A DNA stretch of 64,000 nt from Tridacna crocea (Eukaryota; Mollusca; Bivalvia; Cardiida; Cardiidae): assembly GCA_943736015.1 (NCBI GenBank), contig OX031070.1, positions 39,920,173 through 39,984,172 on the forward strand, read 5' to 3'. A program made the translations under genes and the position numbers. Below the pieces are notes generated by a model that was not told where the DNA came from, did no database searches, and saw only the letters and a program-made list of their open reading frames with translations. Shown piece by piece: positions 20,791-33,900 of this stretch. The number at the start of each line of letters is the position of its first letter. The stretch's first letter is position 1.

Positions 20791-21107
20791 CTTCTTCATT
20801 GCTACAGGCAAAAACGGAGATTTGTGCGGACCATAAACGATAAAGACCAGTCTGCACAGAACGTGCAGTCTAAAAATAGATCTATACTGTTTGGTTGTTT
20901 CTCAAACCTATTTAATGATACTCTTTTTGACTTTTAGTGGATTCTAGTTTTGGCCATTTGAACAGCTCTAGCTTATATATATGTATATTCAAAGAGTCAA
21001 GTGACCTCCTGCAGGCGACTCTTTCCGTCTTACTGCAAACGGCATTCTACAGTACTGCTTTAAAAGAAATTGCTAGATTCCAGCAATTTATCTTTTTTGT
21101 CACAATG
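20791..21107. other. 3' flank of the SLC5 gene
   Basis: Likely 3' untranslated region. No AATAAA here; the first one lies at 21289, inside the next element. A degraded family B palindrome arm ends it (TTTTTTGTCACAATG). Confidence 0.4.
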
Positions 21108-21970
21108 CAGTGTTGCATCCAGGCCGCGCGATCGCGGGATTCACGCTATTTTTTTCTGCCTTCACGCAATTTTGTGAATGTGATGGGGGAGCAATTGCGC
21201 AATATTGGTCTAACTCCCGCAAAAAGAAGACACAGCTGCGTGCATAAAAGAAAAATTGAAAAAGTCGGGTCCGGTTTCAAGTCATTTCAATAAAATAATC
21301 GGAAGTCCGACAATGCTTACATAAAGGTAGACTGTTCCAGGTGGTTTCCGATTTCATAGTGAAGTTAGTATTGAAGCTGGGAAACAATATATCTACACAT
21401 GCGCATTGAATGTTTACTTTTATAATGCTGACGAATTGAAGAACCCGGCGGTTTAAAACTTGCGATTTGTCATGTATTCCGCCGAAAGGAAACATGTCAA
21501 AGACTTTCATTTGTTCTGTTGCCGACGCCGATGGTTCATACGATGATAGTAAGGAAAGAATTGAGTGAAAACAGCGGGGAATAAACTTAAGTTTGTTTGG
21601 CCCCAGATTCTGACTTACTACTGAGGATGTATCGTAATCGTGAACGAAAATTGATGTGTACATCTATAGATGCGCATTATCAATCAAGAATGAGAATCTA
21701 TAATGTTTTGTGTTAGAAATAAGGTAAGATCAACCCAATAGGCATCAACCCTCCCCTGTCGGCCATAGAAATATAGATCTAGCAAATATCCTATCAGCCC
21801 TTGAAAGACACTATTCATTTCCATTCAAAAAAAGGAAAATGACCAGAAAAATACATATTTTGCTTATACTTAATTTTCTTTTACCCATCCCCGAAATTTT
21901 TTATTCCCCCCATTTTGAAAATTCCATGGGGGATCTCCCCCTCTTGGCAGAATTCCTGGATGCAACACTG
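21108..21970. mobile_element. hAT-like non-autonomous element
   Basis: Perfect 16-bp inverted ends CAGTGTTGCATCCAGG and CCTGGATGCAACACTG, less one base at the inner border. The flanking CAATG (21103-21107 and 21971-21975) is a 5-bp target duplication. A 128-residue minus-strand frame inside resembles nothing I know. It split an old family B MITE arm. Confidence 0.8.
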
Positions 21971-22404
21971 CAATGTTTCACTTGTGCTCATGTATTGAAC
22001 CTTACCTGACGACAGTATTTTTAACTAGGTCAAACTTTAAGCATCTGCAGAAGACATAACAGATTATGACTGAAAAATGGATGTTGTTACGTTAAAAATC
22101 GGGATCGTGCTGCGAAGGGTTACTCTATTGTTTATCTGTATTCTAAAGAAATATCGTTAAACCTTAAGTTGCTAAACGTGACTCACTGACCTTTTGCGGA
22201 CAGTGTAGATCAAGATCAGACTGCACAAAATGTGCAGTCTGATCTTGGATCTACTCTTTCCGACAAGAAAACATTATTCCCTAAAACATAACTTCAAAGA
22301 AGAAGCAGTATTTGGGGTTTTATTATCGAATTGAAAAAAATTCATTTCAGTTATTCATCAGGATAAGGTTTAATACATGACTTCATAACATAACCTTCGT
22401 ATTG

Positions 22405-22962
22405 CATCTCCGCAAGCCAAGGGTGACGATTCACTACACTACTCTACCCTTGGCGGATAGAGCTTGGTTTCAACATACCCCTGGTATGCACTTTCATTCG
22501 TTGCAGCTAGCTTTAACTGCACGAATCAAATCGCTCGTAGCATTTCATCTTTGGTAAAAATAGAACAAGGTCGTGACTTTTTGGATAAAAATAAAAGGTA
22601 AACATGAATACCTCCGTGAATGTGTACAGGATCTGTAATGATTTACTACCAAAAAAAACATAGATGAACAATATTTACAGAAAGTTTCAGTGTAACAAAT
22701 AAATTATTAGAGGTTTTAGGCTATATCCCAGCACCCGATGTTGGAATGTCAAAGTATGTTTGTGGTTATTACTTCATGTTGAAATTAATGTATGAATTGG
22801 TAAGCTGTTTGTGAAACGGTATTTCATTGGCTATAAAAAATATGATGTCAAGGGAGATAATAAGCAGCATCCGATGAGGGCGTATCGCAGGAATCTCGAA
22901 ATCAGGCTCGATCCGCCAAGGTAAGATCCACATAGTGATCGTAACCTTGGCTCGCGAAATTG
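22405..22962. mobile_element. Mutator-like element, copy 1
   Basis: Ends CATCTCCGCAAGCCAAGGGT and ACCTTGGCTCGCGAAATTG. Nine-bp flanks TTCGTATTG and TTCATATTG differ by one base. The interior shares CATTTCATCTTTGGTAAAAA and other blocks with copies 2-4, in the opposite arrangement. Confidence 0.85.
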
Positions 22963-22975
22963 TTCATATTGGGAA

Positions 22976-23440
22976 AAAAAAAACAAATAAAATGCAAAGA
23001 AGAAACCTATATTGGTTCTTTAGCCCACTGTGTTCAAAACTTTGGATGGCTACCTTAACCACCGAGCTATAGAGTCAATTGATAGTTTTTCTTGTTAAAA
23101 TTGTGTAGGAACAATGCTGTGTGATAATGAGGCTTCATGCATTTGTAAAACGTATCAACCCTTAACAGCCTGCACCATCTGCTTTTGATAGGTTCTCTAC
23201 CTGTCAAAAGTGCATTCTACCTCACAGTTTAGTCAGGTTTTATACAAAGTGGCCTTCAAGAACCCATTATTATGTGAAGTCTTGGTTGACACGGAGATAC
23301 ATCATACCCTCTTTTCCCAGAGCATGGTTCATCTATCTTTTGTATTGCAATAATGACCCGACCGTAACATTTTATAACAGCATAGAAAATTCCACAATCA
23401 CAAAAAAAAATCTCGCTAATGATCGTTACATCTATCGCTC
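22976..23440. other. Intergenic, nothing recognised
   Basis: No exon or named repeat seen. Confidence 0.4.
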
Positions 23441-23449
23441 ATTGGCTTT

Positions 23450-24320
23450 TTAAGGGGAGCTCAATTAGTCGCCGCTTTGTCCATCCGTACTCCCGTCGTC
23501 TGAAGCCATTTCTCCACTATCCCTGGACCAAACTGAATGAAACTTCAGAATGAACTCTAAATTAGGATATTGCGCTGATGTACTTTACTCAGTTTTTCAA
23601 TTTGACGCAGTGTCATGGAAAAAGGAATTTCTTGTAATCTTCTGATTTTTACTAATATCTCCAGTATTCAAGAAAATTTCATGAAACTTTACATTGATAT
23701 TGTTTGTTAAAAGTTTCACCATGTGCCTTTGTTTGTTTAATCTATGCAAAACCATGTTATGGGAAAAGGGTGCTTAATGTCATACAAGTTATTGCCCTTG
23801 GTAAATTTTAACATTTTTTTTTTGTCCACTGCATAACCTAGAAAGTGTAGAAGGTAGTAACTTCAAACTTCACACTCAGATAGATCACATAAAGAAAAAG
23901 TGCAGTGTATAAGAACCATAACTCTTTGCCATTTATTTTTCGGATTATCGTCCTTGTAAAATTTTAACTTGAAATTTTGTCAAGTGAAAACTTCCTATGT
24001 AAAAAAGCTAGTAACTTCAAACTTCATATACAAACATGCCACATTAAGGAGAAGTGCAGTGTACAAGAACGATAACTCTATTCCCACTTTTTTATAGAGT
24101 TATTGCCCTTTGTAAATTTTAACTTTGGGTTTTTGTCTAGGGCATAACTTCAAAAGTATCAAAGCTAGTTACTTCAAACTTCACATAGATCTACAGATAG
24201 ATCACATAATGGAGAAGTGAAGAGTACAAAACTCGCAGCTCTATCCCAACTATTCTAGGGTTATTGACCATGGTAAATTTTAACTTTAAATAACTCATAT
24301 GAATGAGTTTGCCTTTTATA
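23450..24320. repeat. Family E repeat with about three ~156-bp units
   Basis: TTGTAAATTTTAACTTTG-type segments recur near 23797, 23950, 24108 and 24268, each with GTGCAGTGTA and CATAACTC-like blocks between. Confidence 0.65.
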
Positions 24321-24322
24321 GA

Positions 24323-24385
24323 GGAAAAAACATTTTTGGAAAAGGAGAAAATGCTGGTATCCAGCATTTTCTCCTTTTCCAACTT
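24323..24385. mobile_element. Isolated MITE palindrome core
   Basis: AAAAGGAGAAAATGCTGGTA and its complement, without either MITE arm or TTAA, lying inside family E sequence. Confidence 0.75.
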
Positions 24386-24389
24386 TGGA

Positions 24390-24809
24390 GTTAGTATCCT
24401 TTGCTTGCGAAGATGTGGATAGCCTAGATGGGCATATAAAGATACAGGCTAAAGATCTAGGTCTAATTTCCTTTATTTTTTCCAGAGGCTGACTGCAGGG
24501 CCAATAGGGCCAAGTCTACCCATAGAACGTAGATCTACCTCTATCGTCACCGAATGATCAGCTGGCCATGAAATTTCAAAGTTTGGAGCTTGTCTGTATC
24601 TCTATAAGAGTCTTTTGCGTAACAGTCTTTCATGAACAAGACTTCGTATAAATTTGAGGAGAATCTCTGCTGAGCATGGACTGTTCAAAATTCATAAGCA
24701 CGGGTTCGGGTCATTCACTTTTGGATTGCAAGTTCCTCTCCCGCTTTTTTACTTTCGATTGGACTCGGCTATTTCCGTAATATGATCATGTGATACTGTG
24801 TCAAACAAA
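24390..24809. other. Upstream region of the P2X gene
   Basis: No TATA box or repeat recognised; presumed promoter and 5' untranslated region. Confidence 0.35.
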
Positions 24810-24946
24810 ATGGCGTCTAAAGTCACAAGCTCAATCGTTAGCGTGTTATTTGAGTATGATACACCAAGAATTGTACACATTAAAAGCAAGAAAGTTGGAA
24901 TATTTAACAGATTTTTGCAGCTATGTATCATTGCTTACGTTATTGG
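24810..24946 (+). CDS. P2RX4-like: P2X exon 1 (residues 1-46)
   Basis: [20 protein letters not shown], then [10 protein letters not shown] and [10 protein letters not shown] of the first membrane helix. Context caaaATGgcg, donor gtaagt, ends two bases into a Gly codon. Confidence 0.95.
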
Positions 24947-27900
24947 GTAAGTATATGAAATGTCAGAGCATAATTAATGATGGAACTTTATTTTTCAGTT
25001 TCGACTGAAATTCGCCCCTTTTGTTTTCGTTCTTACTTGCGCCAGATGGATCGATTCCTGTGTTGCCCTTCATTTTTATGCGTTCATACATTTCATGTCT
25101 GTGATTGTGTTTACTGAAAGCTTTTTATTTTGTTTAAGATGTGCTTTTTAACGGGATCGAACGGGTACCGGGATTGAACAAAGCTCTTGCTCTGGCAGGC
25201 TCAATAATGAGAGCACAGGAATTTGACATTCCATAACCAAAATAAATGAGCAGGTATGAAAAAAAAATCTTCCCTATATATTATAAACACAAGGAATGCA
25301 ACGTCTCGATTGCCGTCGCTAGCACAAGACAGCTTTTCCCACCCAAAATCACCCACGAAACAAACATTGATAATAATTTCCTTTAGCCTGATGATAGACA
25401 ACAGAAAAATGTACCTCCGACATTCAGCGATTCCTCAGTAGACACCTTTTAACTGGAGATATCTGTCATGTTTTGCAATTTTTTTGAAAATTTCTATCTA
25501 ACAAGGAGGCCATTCGCTGACGACACGGGAAGGGCCAGGAAGCGTATTTTCGGATTACATATTACCATTATTTTTGTCGCTTTTAGATATATTTATGGAC
25601 ATCATGTGATACTTAAGATTTTTCTTGAAGTAACTATCAAAAGTATTTGACCGTATTCTCTTTTAAAGAAAAGATATTTGACTCTATACCTAATCCGAAA
25701 ATACACTTCCTGGCCCTTCCGTAGTGTCTCATTATTGAGACTCAGTAACAGACATACAGAAGACAAATTATTGAACCTTTTGTTACTTAAAGTGTTTGTA
25801 GAAGTTGTTAATAACATATAAATCTAAAACTATTATTTTTTCTAAAGTTATCTTGTGTGACAGCCATTTTGTGACAATTTTCGGGAAGGTCAACACTTTG
25901 AGTGACAGTTGAAATAAATTATTTTTGCATATGTTAAGCATTCGAATACAAAATATATGTATCTCGAAGGAAGGGTTATTGAATGCATAAGCAACAGGTT
26001 TATTCAAGTCCTAGTTTTGTGCTGTATTTGTGAAATTATGTTCAAACTTGGGGAGATTTACGAAGATTTCAGCTACTTTTTTCACAGTCATCTTTACTAT
26101 GAATGTGTACAGATAACCATCACCAAAGGCAATGTTACTTTTTGACTGGTTAGACAAAATCAGTTGAAAGCTCTTAACCCTTTACTCCACAGATACTCAT
26201 TTCTACGCATTGCTTGTAGGAGCTTTTGGAAAACATTGTGACGAGCAATTTCACCTTTTGTCACAATGTTTTCTATGCTATCAAAAGGTGTCATATACAC
26301 GTAAGAAACTTCTTCATCCTTGCTGTTATTTAGGGTCAATTAGAGATGCCATAGAAATGCCTTATGGGGTAAAGGGTTAACAGATTCTGTGTACAAGTTT
26401 GTCCTCTCATAATTTTGCAAATACAGCACAATTCTAGAATTTAAACATTGCTTGCTTACTGAATACCAATAGTTTCAATTTAAACCCTGAACATAAAAGA
26501 AAATCATCTGTTACTCCAGTTGTTTATGTTCCCGAAAAGATTAAAAATGGTCACTTCCCACGAGACCTGAGATGGTATGGTGCACAATAAACATCCAGAT
26601 ATGAAAAAGAATCATTATGTGTTGTGTTGCACTTGAGGATCAACTGATAGCGTTTCTATTTATTGTACACTGGCCATCTTTACTAGATGACCGAGCTCTA
26701 GACATGCAAAAAATTGCAGACAACACATTTTGCTTGAGTTTTGTTAGAAAGAGAACCAAAGCTAATGAGAATAGAGAAGAGCGTTGTCTGCGCATGTCGT
26801 ATTCTTTGAAGATTTGACCTGTCTTATATATGATGCATATAACTCATACATGTATATGATACATCACTAGCCCCGAAAGCGGGCAGAGTGTAATATGACG
26901 CTCTATAAAGTAGCAATGTAGAAAGTAGCTTTTTATCAATACGTTTGAGGAGAAATGAGACCTGCTTTAGCTCCAGATTTCTCTAAACTGCTGATCATAG
27001 CTGAGTGAATTGCACAAGGTGATGCATATGACGCATCACTAGCCCCGAAAGCGGGCAGACTGTAATATTACATTCTATAAAGTAGCAGTATAGAAAATAG
27101 CTTTTACCAATACGTTTGAGGAGAAATGAGACCTGCTCTAGCTCCAGATTTCTCTAAACTGCTGATCATAGCTGAGTGAATTACACGAGGTAGTGTTTTA
27201 TTGAGTAAACATTTATTTTAGTTTGAAATTCAAAGGTTGTCGCGTAGGAAAGTGGTTTTATTCTGTACCCACGATGCCCAACTTAGACAAGTATAATACT
27301 GTATTTATAGAATGCCATCTGGCAGGAGCTAACGTAGAGAAGAGACAAAATATTGGTTACGTGGTACCAAAAGGTGTAGAGAGAAAATGCTGGTTTTCAA
27401 TATTATTTACTTCTCTAACAATCATAAAAGCATTTTCTTTTTTTCCCACAGTGTTTCAAAATCTCATCAGCCAATTGGCTAGACTGTGATTATTATATTG
27501 TTACAGCTGTAGGATTTGATCACAAGACTTGAGAGGAAGGGAAGGGGAGGGCTGCTTATCTCGTAACAGGATGGTCATATTACCTACATCCTTGTGGTTA
27601 ACTCTTAACCCTTTCCCAAATGGCAAATTTTGGACTAGGCCAAATTGAAAGCATTTTGCAGATGACAACAGCTGCTAAAAAGATGATTTTTCTATATGAT
27701 AGGGTAGAAACATTTTGGGAAAAAGAGAAAATGCTGGTTACTTTGAGTTTGCAGACGACAATGGCAGAAATTTCTCAAAAAGGGTAGAAAACACTGTTGG
27801 AAAAGGAGAAATTGCTCGTTACGAGCAATTTCTCCTTTTCCCACAGTGTTTTTAAAAGACTTTTAATGCAGACACGTAAAAGCCAGGGCTTGTTTGGGAA

Positions 27901-30900
27901 ACGTAACTCAGAAATTGAAATTTGTTTTCAGCAGGGTAGAAAACATTTTACAAAGGAATAGGAGAAAATGCTCGTTACCAGGATTTTGTCCTTTCCCCAC
28001 AATGTTTGTAAAGGGCCTTCTATCATGAGGTCGTAAAAATCAGGGATTGTTCAGTTAAGACATAAGTTTCAATGACCAAGTGCAATTAAACCTTTAACAC
28101 ACAATGCTGACTTTAAAGGCCTCTGAGAAAAACCGCTTTTGAAACCATTGTGGGAAAGGGAGAAAATGCTGGTAATCAGCGTTTTCTCCTTTTCCTACTT
28201 TAGCCTGTTTTCTACCCTTTGATAGATGGATTTCCTGCTTTGAGTAACATTTAAAACTTCATCTGCAAATGCTTTCAATTTGGACATGGCTAAAAGTTTC
28301 CTTTGTGGTAAAGAGCTAAGGCCTTTGGAAACATAGTGAGAAAGGGAAAAATGCTGGTAACCAGTATTTTTTTTTTCTTTGCTCTCATTTTTTGTACCCT
28401 TTCCAAGATGAATCCCATGAGCCACACTTGAATTTTGTCAAAAGAACTCTTTCAGTAAGGACTGGTGCAAAATTTCTGTTCTATGGTGAAGATTCCAGGC
28501 ACTTAGTTCGATCCCTATCACGAATCGTGCAGATCAAGATCAGACTTCATGGAATACACGTTCTGATCTTAGATCCATATTGTCTGCTAATTGATTCTTA
28601 CTCATGGCAAACAAGACTTTCTACTGACTTGGGTATTATGTTTTAGGCAGCTGAAAGGGAATCAACCCAACCCATTCTCATCTGTATGACAAAATGGAAA
28701 CAATTGTTGAAGAAAACTGCTCATTTACATACCAAATAAAAATCAACAGGGCTTTAGTTCCATGATAGGGTAGGAAACATTGTGGGAAAGAGAGAAAATG
28801 CTGGTTACCAACAATTTCTCCATTACCCCAAGGTTTTCAAAGCTTTATTCTTTAGGGTCATTAAAATCCAGGATTGTTACCTGAAAGGTTTACTTTTTTG
28901 AGGAGTGAAAAAATAAATCCAGGTCTTTCATTTAGTCAAGTCTGCAACAGTAATCTTCCTTTCATTTAGTCATGTCTGCACTTTTATTTTGTCGTCTGCA
29001 AATGCTTTTGATTTGGACAAGCCTTGTCGTTTGGTAATGAGTTAAAAGGATTTTAAATCGGTGTCCATTTCCTTGAATATTGACAGCCAACAGGGTTCAA
29101 ATTTCATTTTTTTATCCACTTGCAAATTTTAGCAAGTAGCTTTAATTTCCACTTGCAAAATTAAAATTAGACTCGCATTTCTTTTTTAAGCTCAGCTTGC
29201 CTACCAAATAGTACCAATGGTAAAGAACGAATGGCCGGTACAAACTGTTCAATTCTATTCTATTACGTAACCTGTCGGGTAGAGAAAACAATGGAACAAA
29301 ATGAAACTTTAACTAATATGAAAGCCCTCATTTAACCATTAATTCAATTCCAGCTGAATTTCTGTTCTCAAACCAAGTTATATTTCTGTAAAACTTACAA
29401 TGGTGAACGATTTTGTGAATGAATTACAGACGCATCGCATTCGAATATCTGCGTGTCCGGTAACTGGTTTAGCAAGTCCATCATTTCTGACTTGTTTCTC
29501 GTTCTTATTTGCACATCTTATCTTATCTTTTCTTGAAAGATTGACAAATATTTTTGTTTTGTAATCAGAGATTGTATTCCCATGCCGTTTTCCTTGTAAA
29601 AACGCAAAACCTCAGTACCGGCTGTGAGTGTAGACGAACGAACTTTGCTCAAGAAAATCGGATAACAAACGACAAATCGGAGGCTTCAATGGCGTCATTT
29701 AAATTATCAACAGCTGTCGAGGAGTATTTTTAGGGCGACATGACTGATGATTATCCAGAACGAAGAGAATTAGTTCATTTGTATTGCGAGATAAAATTTA
29801 GTACATTTTGGTAACTGTTCTTCACTAATTTGCACTCGCATTTTTTAGCAAATGCTTGAAATTTCAACTTGCATTTTCTGATTCTGGCTTGCATTTTGCA
29901 AGTAAATATGTGGGAATTTCGAACCCTGGCCAATTTTTCAAATTGTTCCCAGAGATTAAATTTTTGCCATCTTTAATCTTTTTTAGAGATTATGTAAACT
30001 TTTGATAATATGGTATGAAACATGGTGCCAGCATATTCTCCTTATCCAACAATGTTTTTAGCTCACCTGAGCACAAGGTGTTCAAGGTGAGCTTTTGTTA
30101 TTGTGCTGTGTTTGGTGTCCATCGTACGATGTCCGTTGTACATCATCAACTTTTACCTTGTGTACACTCTAGAGGCCACATTTTCATGATACTCATGAAA
30201 CTTGGTCAGAATGTTTGTTGCTATAAAATCTCGGAGGAGGTTGATAATAGGTCTTGTCAAGTCAAACACTGGGTCACCAAGTCAAGTCTTTGAAAAACTT
30301 AGTGTATGGGCTAGGGGCCACATTTTAAAGTCCAATACTCTTGAAAGTTGGTCAGAATGTTTGTTCTGATATTGTCTCAGATAACGTTGTAAGTGGGTCA
30401 TGTCAGATCAAAAACTAGGTCACTAGGTCAAGTCTTAGAAAAACCTTGTGTACGTTTTAGTGAAAATTGGTCAGAATGTTTGTATTGATATCTCTGAGGA
30501 GTTTGAAAATGGGTCATGTTAGGTCAAAAACTAATCACTAGGTCAAATCAAAGAAAAATTTTGTGCACGCCCTAGAGGCCACATTTTTTGTCCAGTACTC
30601 TTTGAATTTGGTCAAAATGTTTGTCTTGATGATATCTCGAACAAATTTAAAGTGGGTCATGTTGGGTAGAAAAGTAGGTCATTAGGCCAAATCTTTAAAC
30701 GAACTTTATGTATGCTTTAGAGGTCACATCATTAGTCCAATACTCCTGAAAATTGGTCAGAATGGTTTTTAGCTCCACTGGCCGAAGGCCAGCGAGCTAT
30801 TGTCATGGCGTTGTGTCCGTCGTGCGTCCGTCCGTCCGTCCGTCCGTTCGTTCGTCCGTCCGTTCGTCCGTGCGTGCGTCCGTAAACTTTTACTTTAAAA

Positions 30901-33900
30901 AACTTCTCCTCAGAAACTATTGACTGGATTTTTACCAAATTTCACAGGAATGTTCCTTAGGTGGTCCTCTTTCAAATTCCTTCAAATAATTGTGTTCCAT
31001 GAATAATTCTGGTTGCCATGGCAACCAAAGTTAAAAACCTTTAAAAATCTTCTCCTCCCAAACCGCTGATTGGATAGCATTATTATTTTGCAGGAATGTT
31101 GCTTAGGTAGAGGTCTACAGAATTCCTTAAAAGAAAAAGGATCCGTCAAAAAACATGGCTTTTATGGGAGATTCATTTTCCTTTTATGGTAAAAAGTAAA
31201 ATCTTTGAAAAATTTCTTCTCTCAAACTATTGGTTGGATTTCATTGTTGTATTGCAGGTTAGTTCCTATGGTGGTAAGTCTTTACCATACATTCCTGACT
31301 TTTAACGTCCCTAAAGAAGAAGTCTTTGGAAAACACTATTGGAAAAGGAGAAAATGCTGGTAATCAGCATTTTCTCCTTTTCTCACAGTGTTTGCATCAA
31401 AGAGAGAAATCATCATTTCATCAATGTTTAATTTGTTGTCTGCAAATGCTTTCAGTTTGATCACATCCCAAATTTTGTGGTTTGGTAAAGAGTTAAAGAT
31501 GGTTGCTTTACATAATCTATAATCCTTTTCATATAAAACAAGAGAACCTCTGCACTTCTATTAGTTCTGGTAAAGGTTTGTTGAACTACTGGTGACCTTA
31601 GTACAAAGAGGGACAGGGCTTTTACTGTTGTGATAAGGCATTTTGTTAATTTAATCAAACTGATCCTGCAACTTCAATAAAACAATTGCTACAATACATT
31701 TTTTTTTCTGTATCTTGATGTTTCCCCACCCAAAATGGTTTGTAACAAGACCTTCTTTAACTATTACCAGAAGACAAAATTTTTAGAACTGGTCATAATT
31801 GAAAGATGTTGCAGACAACATAATAAATCTTCAAATTAGTAAAACTTTTATCAAAAAGGGTAGATATTATTGTGTAAAACTAAGAAAATGTAGGTTACTA
31901 TTATTTTCTTCTTTTTTCACAATGTTTTTCATAGCTTTTTTTCTTTAGAGACCTAAAATGCAGGAATGAATGGTAATTGTTAAAAACTTCTCTTCACCGT
32001 TACAGAAAAATCAGGCCTGTGGAGCGATACAGGCGCTCAAGCGCCTCTAGTTTTTTTTTTATGATATTGCAGTTTGTCATTGTATATCAGAAAGGGTACC
32101 AGGAATTTGAAAGTTTATCAGGGGTTTGGCCTGCAAGCATACATCAAATATGGGGTGTTGTTCAAAGAACATAATGTACTTTGTTTTATAGAATGTAGGT
32201 TGTCTATGTTTTCAGGTATGCCATTAAATATCAGAAGGTGTACCAGGAGTTTGATCATGTGAGAAAAATGTGTGACCTTCAATTTTCATCAAATACAAGT
32301 TGAATGATGCTTTACTTTGTTTAACCCATTACCACACAATCCCTACTTTTGATGCCCCTGAGAAAGAAGCCTTTGGAAAACATTGTGGGAAAAGGAGAAA
32401 ATGCTGGTAACCAGCATTTTATCCTTTTTCCACAATGTTTTCTACCCTTTCCAAATCAAATTTCGATTTTTCAGTCACATTTATTTTGTCGTCTGCAAAT
32501 GCTTTCAATTTGGACCAGTCTAAAATTTTGTCGTTTGGTAAAGAGTTAATGTTTTGTTTTTTTTTTCAGGTATGCTATTATATATCAGAAAGGGTACCAG
32601 GAGTTTGACAGTGTTCAAGGGGGTGTTACCACCAAAGTGAAAGGCGTAGCCAAAACTAGTGGGCTTACATCAAATACAAGTAGTCGAATCTGGGATGTGG
32701 CAGATTATGTTGTTCCTCCACAGGTAAACTTTCTAAATGTGTACCACATATCATACTTTTAGACTTGTCGATGTGAAAAATTCATGCAAATTACAAACCA
32801 GGTAAGGTTGAAATAGCTAAACTTGTGTTTGAAAGGTAACATTATTGGTAAAAGTGTCCACATCCTCAAGTTTTCAACCACTTTGGCTGAAATTTTAATA
32901 GAATACTTGTAATCAGTCCTACCAAAGGAACTTGTGCATCTGCAAGTTTTCAATATGTTTGGTCAACTATTACATGAGTTTCTTGATCACTTGAGAAGGC
33001 AAATAATTGAAGGTATTTTTCAGTCTTCGACAATCCTAGTTTTGACATAATTTTGTATCTATCTTTGATTCAGAGCTACATATAATATAGTCAACACCTG
33101 TCACATGTGACAATTAAACAGAGCTTATTGACTTTGCTTTTTGATAAATATAGGAAACAGCTCGATAGCTATTGCATTAAAAAGGTATTTTCCACAGTGA
33201 CTTTTCATCAGTCACATTGTCTGAGAAAGGAACAAAAGTTGTCCATAGCATACCTACCAAGTCGGTAGAATTTAGTTCATAATATGTAATAAAGTGGCCA
33301 TTTTAGAATTTTTTATTTTGAATGAAAACTTTGTGTTTACAACTTATAAAGACTATATTAAATTTTTGCTGCATACATAAATATACTAGAAGGTCATCTT
33401 AGTGAGCCAAGGTTACTATCACTACGTGGATCTTACCTTGGCGGATTGAATCCAATTTCAAGATTCATGCAGTGCGCCCTCTATTGGATGCTGGTTATTA
33501 CCCCTCTTTACATCATATTTCTAAAAGCCAATGTAATATTGTTACGAATACACATAAAGCGATAAGCAGACATCCACGTGGGTTTCCATGTTTACCTTCT
33601 ATTCGAAAGGTAGCAACGTTGTTCTATTTTTATCAAAGATGAAATGCTACCAGCGATTTCATTCGTTGCAGTTAGAGCTGGCTGCATCCAATGAAAAAGC
33701 GTATTGGGTGAATGTAAAAATCCAGCTCAATCCGCCAAGGTTAGAGTAACGGTAGTGAATCGTCAGTCTTGGCTTGCAAAGATGACTAGACGGTTAGAGG
33801 CAGTAAAAAAAAAAAATGCGAACTTGATGCTCCAGGAACAGGTCGGTGTCTACTTTAACCCTTTACCACACAATGCTGACTTTTAACAACCCTTGGAAAA

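Larger units (their letters stand above)
30767..32050 (+). repeat. Composite family G element, copy 1
   Basis: AGCTCCACTGGCCGAAGGCC start; contains nested MITEs at 31274 and 31757; ends in the hairpin AGGCGCTCAAGCGCCTCTAG. Copy 2, with the same nested MITEs, is at 49001. Confidence 0.85.

Noticed and set aside
21277-21663. 128-residue minus-strand frame
   Set aside because: Inside the hAT-like element; no recognisable domain and no sign of codon conservation.
27223-27489. 88-residue frame, possible small gene
   Set aside because: No homology recognised, ends in MITE-like sequence, no splice context.
32216-32312. Ghost copy B as a usable alternative exon 2
   Set aside because: No donor, in-frame stop and loss of both ATP-contact lysines.
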